Assembly: GCA_015060925.1 (NCBI GenBank)
Contig: SUXM01000026.1
Location: 1 to 35,269 of the forward strand
Direction of reading: 5' to 3'
Length of the DNA stretch: 35,269 bases
From: Parabacteroides distasonis
GTDB lineage: Bacteria > Bacteroidota > Bacteroidia > Bacteroidales > Tannerellaceae
The notes below the pieces were generated by a model. That model was not told the DNA's origin and searched no databases. It saw nothing but the letters and a program-made list of their open reading frames with translations. The translations under genes and the position numbers were made by a program. Below, one piece after another: positions 7,729 through 16,079 of the stretch (within the stretch, counting starts at the first letter, position 1; every line of letters starts with the position of its first letter).

Positions 7729-9576
7729 ATGAAAGATTTTTTGCGAGTATTGAAGCGCTTTGTGCCCCCCTATAAAAAATATATGGTTTGGAATGTGATA
7801 TTCAACTTCCTTTCAGCCCTTTTAAACCTCTTTTCTTTTGCATTGATCATCCCTATCCTGAATATCTTGTTCAAGATTAGTGATGAGACTTATACCTATA
7901 TGGAATGGACATTCGACCCGTTGTCATTCGATTCCTGGAAGATGCTTCCGGAGGTGTTGAAGAATAACTTCTTTTGGTTTGTTTCTGATATGATTGAGAC
8001 GCAAGGCGGTTCCTTTACGTTGATCATTTTAGGCCTGTTCTTAGTCATTTCGACCTTCATGAAGGTGGCAACTATGTATATGGCTTTTTTTACGATGATA
8101 CCGATACGTACCGGAGTGGTTCGGGATATCCGAAACCAAATCAACCGGAAGATAACGGAACTACCGCTCGGCTTTTTTTCGGAGGAACGGAAAGGGGATA
8201 TCATTGCCCGTGTGTCGGGTGATGTGAATGAGATAGAGACCTCTATCATGAGTTCGTTGGATATGCTTTTTAAAAACCCAATTCTGATTTTGATATACTT
8301 GATTGGTATGATTGCAATCAGCTGGCAGTTAACACTGTTTGTCTTTATCTTGTTGCCGATAGCAGGGTATGTCATGGGACAAGTTGGGAAGAAATTAAAA
8401 CGGAAATCTTTTGAAGGACAACAACAATGGGGCTATTTGATGAGCCAGATAGAAGAGACATTGGGCGGCTTACGTATCATAAAGGCATTCAATGCCGAGA
8501 AGAAGATACAAGACCGTTTTGAAAAGAGTAATGATACATTCAGGAATTTGACGAACCGTATTTATCGCCGCCAACAGATGGCTCACCCGATGAGTGAGTT
8601 TCTGGGTACTGCTACGATAGCGATAGTACTTTGGTATGGCGGTTCTTTGATATTGAGTGCGAACAGCCCGATTGATGCCTCTACATTTATCTACTATTTG
8701 GTTATCTTTTATAGCATCATCAATCCGGCCAAAGACTTGAGTAAAGCAAGCTACGCTATTCAGAAGGGGTTGGCTTCCATGGAACGGGTGGATAAGATAT
8801 TGCAGGCTGAAAGTAATATCAATGACCCGAAACTACCGAAGCCGATAACATTAACAGACCGAATTTGTTACAAAGATGTATGGTTTAAGTATCAGCAGGA
8901 ATGGATTTTAAAGGGAATAAATTTGACGATTCCGAAAGGTCGGACAGTGGCTTTGGTCGGACAGTCGGGCTCAGGAAAGAGTACGTTGGTCGATTTGTTG
9001 CCCCGTTTTTATGATATAGATAAAGGAAGTATCACGATTGATGGTACGGACGTTAGGGAGACGACTTTGTTTGATTTACGTGGATTGATGGGAAATGTCA
9101 ATCAGGAGGCGATCTTGTTCAATGATACGTTCTTTAATAATATTGCGTTTGGTGTAGAAGATGCCACACTTGAACAGGTGCAGGAGGCTGCGCGTATTGC
9201 TAATGCCCACGACTTTATCATGGCAAGTGAGGAGGGGTATGACACCAACATCGGGGATCGAGGCAGTAAATTATCCGGAGGACAGCGCCAACGTATCAGT
9301 ATTGCCCGTGCGATTTTAAAGAATCCGCCAATTTTGATTTTGGATGAAGCTACTTCTGCCTTGGATACAGAATCAGAACGTCTGGTACAGGAGGCGTTGG
9401 AGAACTTGATGCGTAACCGCACCACTATTGTGATTGCCCACCGCCTCTCTACCATCCGCAATGCTGATGAAATCTGCGTGATGCACGAAGGGGAAATTGT
9501 CGAGCGAGGTCGCCATGAAGAGCTGATCGCCCTCAATGGCTATTACAAACGACTTTGTGACATGCAGAGTTTCTAA
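7729..9576 (+). CDS. MsbA-type ABC exporter (fused permease-ATPase half-transporter)
   Basis: A 615-residue half-transporter with an N-terminal six-helix ABC transporter domain (about residues 20-340) fused to an ATPase domain. It has Walker A GQSGSGKS (411-418), signature LSGGQ (515-519), Walker B ILILDE ending in Asp539-Glu540, and H-loop His571. It would act as a homodimer in the inner membrane exporting lipid or another hydrophobic substrate; the MsbA (lipid A flippase) assignment is by family only. The ATG at 7729 gives MKDFLRVLKRFVPPYK, the form I recall for Bacteroidales homologues. An in-frame TTG at 7687 would add 14 residues and is less likely. Its stop directly abuts the stop of the convergent porin gene, with no terminator between them. 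Confidence 0.9.
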   Translation: MKDFLRVLKRFVPPYKKYMVWNVIFNFLSALLNLFSFALIIPILNILFKISDETYTYMEWTFDPLSFDSWKMLPEVLKNNFFWFVSDMIETQGGSFTLIILGLFLVISTFMKVATMYMAFFTMIPIRTGVVRDIRNQINRKITELPLGFFSEERKGDIIARVSGDVNEIETSIMSSLDMLFKNPILILIYLIGMIAISWQLTLFVFILLPIAGYVMGQVGKKLKRKSFEGQQQWGYLMSQIEETLGGLRIIKAFNAEKKIQDRFEKSNDTFRNLTNRIYRRQQMAHPMSEFLGTATIAIVLWYGGSLILSANSPIDASTFIYYLVIFYSIINPAKDLSKASYAIQKGLASMERVDKILQAESNINDPKLPKPITLTDRICYKDVWFKYQQEWILKGINLTIPKGRTVALVGQSGSGKSTLVDLLPRFYDIDKGSITIDGTDVRETTLFDLRGLMGNVNQEAILFNDTFFNNIAFGVEDATLEQVQEAARIANAHDFIMASEEGYDTNIGDRGSKLSGGQRQRISIARAILKNPPILILDEATSALDTESERLVQEALENLMRNRTTIVIAHRLSTIRNADEICVMHEGEIVERGRHEELIALNGYYKRLCDMQSF

Positions 9577-10782
9577 TTAATATAACGGTAATTTGTAGAT
9601 AAATCCTACAGAAAGGCGTTGGGTATTTTCAACAGAAGCACCTAACGCTTTTGCTTTATCTGTCAGGCTGTAAGAACGGCCAGTACCTGTTAAATAAAAG
9701 TGCATATTGTCATCTGCCATAGGGAAGAACTCAAGCCCTGCTTGATACCCCCAGGCTGTCCGGTATTTGCCGGTAAGTAGTGGCATCTCATCGGTACCGC
9801 CAGCCTTATATACAGAAGCCGTTTCATACATCCCTTTTACAAAGACGTTCCATTTATCGTGGAAACGGTAATTCATTTCGGCAACTAAAGAGAGGTATTG
9901 GACATTCTGCATGCAAACAGGTCCATTTTCTTCATCTTCTGCCGGTGTCAATTCGGTCATGATTCCTAATGGATCCAGTGAAGCTCTTGTGTACATCACG
10001 TCAAAGTATCCATCAAAAGGACCGGAACAAACATTATGTCCAGCCCAAGCCATATACATCCATTTGCCTTTGGCTTGTTCACCGGCTGTGGCAGAGTAGC
10101 GCAAATTGACTACTTCATCTAAATAGCTACTATTCCAGTTGAAAGTGTAAAATAATGGAGCTCCCGGCTTTTCAATTCCTTCAGGTAGAGCACCGTATGC
10201 ATCTTCCATGCTACCGATACGGTTGTCTGTCACTTGTACTCGTAACTCTTGGTATTCGGCTAATTGGTAAGCTAATGTGACACCGGTGAACCAACATGAC
10301 ATGTATTCGTTCATGTCACTGTATTCGTACACTTCAAAAGGATTGATGTCGTATTCAAAACCACCCCATGCCGCATCTTGCTTACCTAATGTAAGGGTAA
10401 ACTTGTCATTGATGTTAAAACCGATCAATGCATATTCGATGGATTCAGGAAGGTTTTCCAATTCCATACCTTCATTCCCCTGGTTGAGGTTCTGACGATA
10501 CCAATAGAAAAAACGGTCATTGATTTCGCCGGTCGCTTCCAATTTGATATGGTTGAATCGGAAAGCGGCTTCGTCAAATTTGCCTCCATTGAAGAAGGAA
10601 TTGAATGAACCGTGCATTTCTAAATCTAAATTAAACACTTTATTCCGTTTCGGAATTTTTGTCGCATATTCAAACACAGAAACTGCAGACGTATCACGTT
10701 CCGGAATGGATTGCGCCTGTAAAAGTGATGAACAAAAAAAGAGGCCAATCAGCCAAAGTACTGTTAGTCGTTTCATTGTCAA
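9577..10782 (-). CDS. Outer-membrane porin-like beta-barrel protein
   Basis: A 401-residue exported protein. The N-terminal signal peptide (KRLTVLWLIGLFFCSSLLQAQ, cleavage after about residue 23) is followed by many short amphipathic strands rich in aromatic residues. It ends with a terminal strand LSVGFIYKLPLY whose last residue is aromatic, as in outer-membrane barrels recognised by BamA. The pattern fits the phosphate-selective (OprO/OprP-like) porin superfamily found in Bacteroidetes, but the substrate cannot be inferred. The ATG at 10782 or the one at 10776 could be used. It diverges from the uronate gene set across a 125-base gap, so a shared role in taking up uronate oligosaccharides is possible but unproven. 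Confidence 0.72.
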   Translation of the reverse strand: MTMKRLTVLWLIGLFFCSSLLQAQSIPERDTSAVSVFEYATKIPKRNKVFNLDLEMHGSFNSFFNGGKFDEAAFRFNHIKLEATGEINDRFFYWYRQNLNQGNEGMELENLPESIEYALIGFNINDKFTLTLGKQDAAWGGFEYDINPFEVYEYSDMNEYMSCWFTGVTLAYQLAEYQELRVQVTDNRIGSMEDAYGALPEGIEKPGAPLFYTFNWNSSYLDEVVNLRYSATAGEQAKGKWMYMAWAGHNVCSGPFDGYFDVMYTRASLDPLGIMTELTPAEDEENGPVCMQNVQYLSLVAEMNYRFHDKWNVFVKGMYETASVYKAGGTDEMPLLTGKYRTAWGYQAGLEFFPMADDNMHFYLTGTGRSYSLTDKAKALGASVENTQRLSVGFIYKLPLY

Positions 10783-10872
10783 TTGTTAATTATGTTTGAT
10801 TTGGGCGGTAAATATACAATTGTTCTTTTAAATTTTTAGTTGATGTTTTAAGTTTCTTAAAAGAGATTCCTG

Positions 10873-10880
10873 TATATTTG
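10873..10880 (+). promoter_or_regulatory. -7 promoter box for the GH88-kduI-kduD unit
   Basis: TATATTTG is an exact match to the TAnnTTTG consensus. No clear TTG -33 element stands at the usual distance, which may mean that an activator is needed. The expected transcript start, near 10887, leaves a leader of about 20 nt before the ATG at 10908. Confidence 0.55.
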
Positions 10881-10907
10881 TCAAAAATCTATCTAATTAA
10901 ATTATTT

Positions 10908-12104
10908 ATGAATAAACTTTTTAGTCTGACATTGCTGGCGGTTGCATTGTTATTGCCTTCATGTAGTAATAATCCTCAAGAAGAGCCGCTTGCGGATGTG
11001 ATTGAACGTGGTTTGAGAGTCTCAACAGAACAATCGTTGTTAATGGCGAAAGAATTGGAGAAGCAGGATGGTCGTTTACCCAAGAGTGTGAAAGATGGAA
11101 AATTGGAAACAAGTGACTGTTATTGGTGGTGCAGTGGTTTCTTCCCCGGTGTTCTTTGGTATTTGTATGAACATAATTCTACTCCTGAACTAAAGGAATA
11201 TGCCGAACTATTTACTGACCGTTTGGTAGAAGTGCAACATGTGACGGATAACCATGATGTCGGCTTTATGTTGTATTGTAGTTATGGAAATGGTTATCGA
11301 TTAACCGGAAATCCGGCTTATGTTGATATCATGTTGACGGGAGCCTCTTCGCTTTGTACTCGATACAAACCGGCTGTTGATGCGATTCGTTCGTGGGATT
11401 TCAACAAAGCTAAATGGCAATATCCGGTCATTATTGATAATATGATGAATTTGGAATTGTTATCATGGGCAACCAAAGCGAGTGGGGAACCTCGTTTTAA
11501 AGAAATTGCTATTTCACATGCCGATAAAACGATGGAAAATCATTTCCGCTCGGACTATAGTTGTTACCATGTGGTTTCTTATGATACTATCACCGGAAAA
11601 CCGCATGTGAAGATGACTTATCAAGGGTATGCTGATGAATCGGCGTGGGCGCGTGGTCAGGCTTGGGCTATTTATGGATACACGATGATGGCACGTGAAA
11701 CAGGGAAAAAGGAATATTTGGAACAGGCAAAGCATATTGCCCATTATCTGATGAATCATCCGAATATGCCGGCAGATAAAATACCTTATTGGGATTTTGA
11801 TACTCCGGATATACCTAATACTCCGAGGGATGCATCTGCTGCGGCAGTGATGGCCTCTGCCTTGATTGAATTGAGTCAATTAGACCAGTCAGATGCAGCA
11901 AAGAGTTATTTGGAGTATGCAGAGCAACAGATCCGTTCATTGACCTCTCCGGAATATTTGGCAGAGGTAGGTAAGAATTGCTATTTTATCTTAAGACATT
12001 CAACCGGTTTTTTGCCTAAGAATAGCGAAGTGGATGTCCCGCTAAGCTATGCGGATTATTATTATGTGGAAGCTTTGATGCGAATGAAAAAATTATTACA
12101 GTAA
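10908..12104 (+). CDS. GH88 unsaturated glucuronyl hydrolase, lipoprotein
   Basis: A 398-residue GH88-family enzyme. It hydrates the vinyl ether of the 4,5-unsaturated uronic acid left by polysaccharide lyases and releases it from oligosaccharides of glycosaminoglycans or pectin. The signal peptide ends in a lipobox, LLLPSC, with Cys19, so it should be a lipid-anchored periplasmic or surface protein. Asp117 (in NHDVGF) and Asp177 (in IIDNMM) are 60 residues apart, matching the two catalytic aspartates of known unsaturated glucuronyl hydrolases. An in-frame TTG at 10878 lies inside the -7 promoter box and would put ten residues before the signal peptide, so the ATG at 10908 is the real start. 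kduI follows after 7 bases and handles the released product, so the three genes form one pathway. Confidence 0.92.
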   Translation: MNKLFSLTLLAVALLLPSCSNNPQEEPLADVIERGLRVSTEQSLLMAKELEKQDGRLPKSVKDGKLETSDCYWWCSGFFPGVLWYLYEHNSTPELKEYAELFTDRLVEVQHVTDNHDVGFMLYCSYGNGYRLTGNPAYVDIMLTGASSLCTRYKPAVDAIRSWDFNKAKWQYPVIIDNMMNLELLSWATKASGEPRFKEIAISHADKTMENHFRSDYSCYHVVSYDTITGKPHVKMTYQGYADESAWARGQAWAIYGYTMMARETGKKEYLEQAKHIAHYLMNHPNMPADKIPYWDFDTPDIPNTPRDASAAAVMASALIELSQLDQSDAAKSYLEYAEQQIRSLTSPEYLAEVGKNCYFILRHSTGFLPKNSEVDVPLSYADYYYVEALMRMKKLLQ

Positions 12105-12111
12105 AAAATAT

Positions 12112-12954
12112 ATGAAAACAAATTACGAATTACGTTATGCTTCTCATCCGGAAGATGCAAAGCATTATGATACGAAACGTATCCGTCGCGATTTCTTGAT
12201 AGAAAAGGTCTTTACTCCGAATGAAGTCAATATGGTCTACTCGATGTATGACCGTATGGTTGTAGGAGGAGCTATGCCGGTAGATGAGGTATTGAATTTG
12301 GAAGCTATTGACCCGTTGAAGGCTCCTTATTTCTTGACTCGTCGTGAGATCGGTTTATTTAATGTGGGTGGCCCCGGTATCGTAAAAGCCGGAAAGGCTA
12401 TCTTTGAATTGGATTTCAAAGAGGCATTATATTTAGGTGCTGGTGATCGTGAGGTGACGTTTGAAAGTAAAGATCCTCAGAATCCTGCCAAATTCTATTT
12501 TAATTCCACAACGGCTCACCGTAACTATCCGGATAAGAAGGTGACAAAGGCTGAGGCTGTTGTTGCAGCTATGGGGTCTTTAGAGATGTCTAACGATCGC
12601 AATATTAATAAGATGATTGTCAATCAGGTGTTACCTACTTGTCAGTTGCAAATGGGTATGACTGAATTGAAGCCAGGTAGTGTATGGAATACTATGCCGG
12701 CGCATGTTCATAGTCGCCGTATGGAGGCTTATTTCTATTTTGAATTGCCGGAAGATCAAGCTATATGCCATTTTATGGGTGAAGTGGATGAAACTCGCCA
12801 TATTTGGATGAAGGGGGATCAGGCAGTGCTGTCTCCAGAATGGTCAATCCATAGTGCAGCGGCTACACATAATTATACCTTTATTTGGGGTATGGGTGGT
12901 GAAAACCTTGATTATGGTGACCAAGATTTCTCTTTAATTACTGATTTGAAGTAA
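12112..12954 (+). CDS. kduI: 5-dehydro-4-deoxy-D-glucuronate isomerase
   Basis: A 280-residue KduI, a cupin-fold zinc enzyme. It converts 5-keto-4-deoxyuronate, formed spontaneously from the unsaturated uronic acid, to 3-deoxy-D-glycero-2,5-hexodiulosonate. The metal ligands are recognisable as His198 and His200 in PAHVHSRR, Glu205, and His247 in WSIHSA, with the same spacing as in the E. coli enzyme. Length is typical. It lies 7 bases after the GH88 gene and 20 bases before kduD, so the three are almost certainly cotranscribed. Confidence 0.97.
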   Translation: MKTNYELRYASHPEDAKHYDTKRIRRDFLIEKVFTPNEVNMVYSMYDRMVVGGAMPVDEVLNLEAIDPLKAPYFLTRREIGLFNVGGPGIVKAGKAIFELDFKEALYLGAGDREVTFESKDPQNPAKFYFNSTTAHRNYPDKKVTKAEAVVAAMGSLEMSNDRNINKMIVNQVLPTCQLQMGMTELKPGSVWNTMPAHVHSRRMEAYFYFELPEDQAICHFMGEVDETRHIWMKGDQAVLSPEWSIHSAAATHNYTFIWGMGGENLDYGDQDFSLITDLK

Positions 12955-12973
12955 AAAGCGATAGGATTGAAGT

Positions 12974-13768
12974 ATGGTTAATTTTTCATTGAAAGGGAAA
13001 GTCGCTTTGGTGACCGGTGCAGCGTATGGTATTGGCTTTGCGATGGCACAGGCATTGGCTGAAGCAGGAGCGCAGATCGCTTTTAACTGCCGTGGGCAGG
13101 AGCACATGGATAAAGCTTTGGCTGATTATGCTGCATTAGGTATAGAGGCTAAAGGGTATATCTGTGATGTGACCAAGGAAGAGGATGTAAAGGTGATGAT
13201 TGCGGATATTGAAAAGGAATTGGGAACGATTGATATTTTGGTAAACAATGCCGGAATCATTAAGCGGATACCGATGACTGAAATGAATGTGGAAGATTTT
13301 CGTCAAGTAATTGATATTGATTTGACCGCTCCTTTCATTATGGCAAAAGCTGTAATCCCAGGGATGATAAAGAAAGGGCATGGTAAGATTATCAATATCT
13401 GTTCCATGATGAGTGAGTTGGGGCGTGAAACAGTTTCAGCTTATGCTGCAGCGAAAGGAGGTTTGAAGATGTTAACTCGTAATATAGCTTCTGAGTATGG
13501 AGAATATAATATTCAGTGTAATGGTATCGGACCGGGTTATATTGCGACTCCGCAGACTGCTCCTTTGCGTGAAACACAACCGGATGGGTCTCGCCATCCG
13601 TTTGATGCTTTTATCGTATCTAAAACTCCTGCAGCCCGTTGGGGTGATCCGGAAGATTTGATGGGTCCGGTTGTCTTTCTGGCTTCCGATGCTTCTAACT
13701 TCGTGAATGGTCATGTCCTGTATGTGGATGGCGGTATTTTGGCTTATATTGGTAAACAACCAAAGTGA
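12974..13768 (+). CDS. kduD: 2-dehydro-3-deoxy-D-gluconate 5-dehydrogenase (SDR)
   Basis: A 264-residue short-chain dehydrogenase. It reduces the KduI product with NAD(P)H to 2-keto-3-deoxygluconate, which then enters the KDG kinase/aldolase route. The nucleotide-binding motif TGAAYGIG is at 14-21, NNAG at 91-94, and catalytic Ser144, Tyr157 and Lys161 (YAAAK) are in place. The context after kduI decides between this role and gluconate 5-dehydrogenase, a close relative. KDG kinase and aldolase genes are not in the window. A perfect bidirectional terminator follows. Confidence 0.94.
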   Translation: MVNFSLKGKVALVTGAAYGIGFAMAQALAEAGAQIAFNCRGQEHMDKALADYAALGIEAKGYICDVTKEEDVKVMIADIEKELGTIDILVNNAGIIKRIPMTEMNVEDFRQVIDIDLTAPFIMAKAVIPGMIKKGHGKIINICSMMSELGRETVSAYAAAKGGLKMLTRNIASEYGEYNIQCNGIGPGYIATPQTAPLRETQPDGSRHPFDAFIVSKTPAARWGDPEDLMGPVVFLASDASNFVNGHVLYVDGGILAYIGKQPK

Positions 13769-13783
13769 CAAATAGGAATGAAC

Positions 13784-13829
13784 ATAAATAAAAAACTCTC
13801 ATCTTCACGGATGAGAGTTTTTTATTTAT
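13784..13829. terminator. Bidirectional terminator between kduD and the CoA-transferase gene
   Basis: A perfect 19-bp stem (left arm 13784-13802, right arm 13811-13829) closes an 8-base loop CTTCACGG. The core ACTCTCAT / ATGAGAGT is flanked by A and T runs, so it works on both strands for these convergent genes. Confidence 0.92.
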
Positions 13830-13852
13830 GTAAGCAAATGAATGATTACTTT

Positions 13853-15349
13853 TTACTTGTTATACTTGCTCCAATCTACATTGTGCATATCTCCGCTTGC
13901 AGCCAATTCTTCATGGAATGCGAAGCAACATTTTAAATTTTGAGGAGTATGCCCTTTGATACCCATTGCCAAATATTCTTCTAATAAAGGTTTGTAATCA
14001 GGGTGTACACAGTTGTCGATGATGCAACGGGCACGTTGGATTGGTGATTTTCCGCGTAGGTCTGCTACTCCATATTCTGTAATGATGATTTTTACAGAAT
14101 GTTCACTATGGTCTAAGTGGGATACCATTGGAACAAAGGCACTGATCTTACCTCCTTTTGCGGTAGATGGAGTCGTGAAGATGGATAACATGGCAGAACG
14201 GGTAAAGTCGCCTGAACCACCAATACCGTTCATCATACGAGTACCGGATACATGTGTAGAGTTGATATTACCGAATATATCAGCCTCTAAAGCTGTATTA
14301 ATAGCGATTAATCCTAAACGGCGAGCGATTTCCGGACTGTTAGAAATCTCTTGTGGACGAAGTAATAATTTATCTTTGAAGAAATCCAAGTTGGTGTAAA
14401 TCTCATTTAGAACCTCATTGCTGACAGACAATGAACAGCCACTGGCAAATTTAACACGTCCCTCTTTCATCAAAGCGATTACTGCATCCTGGATTACTTC
14501 GGTGTAAACGTTGAATGCCGGGATTTCCTTGTTTTCTCCCATACAACCTAAAACAGCATTTGCTACGTTTCCTACACCGCTTTGTAATGGTACAAATTCT
14601 TTAGGTAAACGACCAGCCTTGATTTCATTCACTAAGAAATTAGCAACATTCTGTCCAATAGACATGGTTACGTCATCTAACGGAGTAAATGCTCCACCTT
14701 CATTGGCTTCATCTGTCCGAACTATACCGACAATTTTGGATGGATCTACTTTTACGCAATCACTACCGATACGGTCTGAAGGGGTATAGATAGGAATTTC
14801 ACGACGATATGGAGGGTCTGCCGGCTCATAAATATCGTGCATGCCACGGATTTCTTTCGGATGCTGGCTGTTCAATTCAATGATAATACGGTCAGCCATG
14901 CGGCAAATAGTCGGAAGAATACCTACACCGCTTGTTGGGATAATTTCTCCCTCTTCTGTCACATCTGCGGCTTCTACGATGGCCACATCTATCTTTCCTA
15001 AAAAACCATAGCGTAAACTCTGTGCTAAGTCTGATAGATGCATGTCGTAATATTGTGTACCACGTGCATTTAATAATGCTCGTAAATCTTTATTTGATTG
15101 ATAAGGGGTACGGAATTTAATGGCATTTGCACGAGCCAATTCTCCATCCAATTTGTCACCGGTAGATGCTCCTGTAAACATTCCGATTTGGAATGGATTT
15201 CCTTTTTCATGTTCGGCTATTGCTTTTTTTGCTATTGCTCCAGATACTACTTTCGGACATCCGGCTGGCGTAAACCCACTAAAACCAACATTGTCATTGT
15301 GGTGAACGAATGAAGCAGCTTCTTCTGCTGTAATAAATCTTAAAGCCAT
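13853..15349 (-). CDS. Acetyl-CoA hydrolase/transferase family protein (succinyl-CoA:acetate/propionate CoA-transferase type)
   Basis: A 498-residue class I CoA-transferase of the Cat1/AarC type. The catalytic glutamate that forms the glutamyl-CoA thioester is probably Glu284 in NVYTEVIQDA. A glycine-rich segment near 255-263 (LQSGVGNVA) and the GSGG segment near the C-terminal third fit the CoA-binding fold. In succinate- and propionate-forming Bacteroidales this enzyme would move CoA between succinate and acetate or propionate at the end of fermentation. Substrate choice is inferred from physiology, and a plain hydrolase activity remains possible. It is a single gene with its own -7 box, ending at the bidirectional terminator shared with kduD. 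Confidence 0.9.
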   Translation of the reverse strand: MALRFITAEEAASFVHHNDNVGFSGFTPAGCPKVVSGAIAKKAIAEHEKGNPFQIGMFTGASTGDKLDGELARANAIKFRTPYQSNKDLRALLNARGTQYYDMHLSDLAQSLRYGFLGKIDVAIVEAADVTEEGEIIPTSGVGILPTICRMADRIIIELNSQHPKEIRGMHDIYEPADPPYRREIPIYTPSDRIGSDCVKVDPSKIVGIVRTDEANEGGAFTPLDDVTMSIGQNVANFLVNEIKAGRLPKEFVPLQSGVGNVANAVLGCMGENKEIPAFNVYTEVIQDAVIALMKEGRVKFASGCSLSVSNEVLNEIYTNLDFFKDKLLLRPQEISNSPEIARRLGLIAINTALEADIFGNINSTHVSGTRMMNGIGGSGDFTRSAMLSIFTTPSTAKGGKISAFVPMVSHLDHSEHSVKIIITEYGVADLRGKSPIQRARCIIDNCVHPDYKPLLEEYLAMGIKGHTPQNLKCCFAFHEELAASGDMHNVDWSKYNK

Positions 15350-15393
15350 GATATTTGTTCTTTTAATAAATTCGAATCTTTATTATGTTTTTA

Positions 15394-15401
15394 CAAAAGT
15401 A
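15394..15401 (-). promoter_or_regulatory. -7 promoter box of the CoA-transferase gene
   Basis: Read on the minus strand this is TACTTTTG, an exact TAnnTTTG match, 44 bases before the ATG. No convincing -33 TTG is seen at the usual distance, where the upstream gene is still ending. Confidence 0.5.
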
Positions 15402-15417
15402 TGAAAAATGTAGCTAA

Positions 15418-15834
15418 TTAATATTTTCTGTTTAATATTTCAGAATAAATAACAGCTTTCCGAAGTTCTGCTGCGTGAGTTAATTCAATCTCTTGCAAAG
15501 TAGCCTCTTCTTCTATTCTTTCTTTGTTCAGATAATTTTTGTGTCGTTTATGAAAAGACTCTTCTTTTTGAAAAGGTTCTTCCTTTTTAGGTTTTACAAC
15601 TGAGGGTTGAGGCTTCGGTTGAACTGTTTCTTCTTGTTTTTGCATCTCTTGAAGAATATCCCAAAAGCCTTTCTCCGGTTGCTCAACTTCTTCTTCCGGC
15701 TGTATTTCTGTCTCTATAGGTTGTTCTTTCTGTTGAACTTTTTTCCCCTTTTTTTTAGAACTGAACAGGCTGCTGATTCCTGCTATGATGATAAATAGGA
15801 AATAGAGCCAATCTCCAATATTTTCGACTTCCAT
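15418..15834 (-). CDS. Small membrane-anchored charged protein, unknown function
   Basis: A 138-residue protein without a recognised function. One hydrophobic segment near the N-terminus (about residues 8-24, GDWLYFLFIIIAGISSLF) is followed by a very charged low-complexity region rich in Glu, Lys, Gln and Pro (about 27-110). A short ordered-looking C-terminus ends in ELRKAVIYSEILNRKY. I recall this tail from other Bacteroidales hypothetical proteins, but I cannot confirm it. The layout suggests a single-pass inner-membrane protein with a cytoplasmic tail. It has its own -7 box and stands between a candidate small RNA and the CoA-transferase gene. Confidence 0.72.
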   Translation of the reverse strand: MEVENIGDWLYFLFIIIAGISSLFSSKKKGKKVQQKEQPIETEIQPEEEVEQPEKGFWDILQEMQKQEETVQPKPQPSVVKPKKEEPFQKEESFHKRHKNYLNKERIEEEATLQEIELTHAAELRKAVIYSEILNRKY

Positions 15835-15857
15835 AAACTTTGATTATTTTTGCACTT

Positions 15858-15865
15858 CAAATGTA
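15858..15865 (-). promoter_or_regulatory. -7 promoter box of the 138-residue membrane protein gene
   Basis: On the minus strand this reads TACATTTG, an exact match to TAnnTTTG, 23 bases before the ATG. It suggests that the gene is transcribed independently of the small RNA upstream. No clear -33 element. Confidence 0.5.
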
Positions 15866-15910
15866 GGAAATATTCTTTAGAAAGTGGTTAAATGGAATCA
15901 TATAATCTCA

Positions 15911-15991
15911 ATAAAAAGAAAAGGGGGAACTTCACAGCCCCCCCTATTCGATTTAACCAAAACCTTAACTATGAAAAAATTTACGTTTTTC
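15911..15991 (-). ncRNA. Candidate ~80-nt small RNA with its own promoter and terminator
   Basis: On the minus strand a complete promoter (15997-16027) is followed ~80 bases later by a rho-independent terminator. The terminator hairpin has GGGGG and CCCCC arms (15938-15942 and 15923-15927) around a ~10-base loop, then a T-rich tail TTTTCTTTTTAT down to 15911. No credible coding sequence fits between them. The family is not recognised. It is seen as promoter plus terminator; its expression and function are inference. It could instead be an attenuated leader of the 138-residue protein gene downstream, but that gene has its own -7 box. Confidence 0.55.
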
Positions 15992-15996
15992 AAGTG

Positions 15997-16027
15997 CAAA
16001 TATAATGGGCGGATTTAAATTGTGCAA
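15997..16027 (-). promoter_or_regulatory. Minus-strand Bacteroides-type promoter (small RNA)
   Basis: On the minus strand a TTG (16025-16027) is followed by a 20-base spacer and TATATTTG (15997-16004). Both elements and the spacing match the Bacteroidetes housekeeping consensus. The start would be near 15991. It fires away from miaB. Confidence 0.7.
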
Positions 16028-16079
16028 GTATTCCCCTGGATATTTTTTATAGAAGTATATTTTTTAACATTTAAATAAG

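Noticed and set aside
9102..9536. Long open frame on the minus strand inside the ABC exporter ATPase domain
   Set aside because: It is antisense to the highly conserved Walker and signature motifs. The encoded protein is low complexity and basic, a by-product of the real gene's codon pattern.
10878..10907. TTG start that would lengthen the GH88 protein by ten residues
   Set aside because: The TTG lies inside the exact -7 promoter box TATATTTG and would put residues ahead of a normal lipoprotein signal peptide. ATG 10908 fits better.
15972..16019. Plus-strand 15-codon ORF starting MKKFTFF opposite the small RNA
   Set aside because: Very short, low complexity, and it lies across the minus-strand promoter and small RNA. 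No promoter or conserved neighbour supports it.
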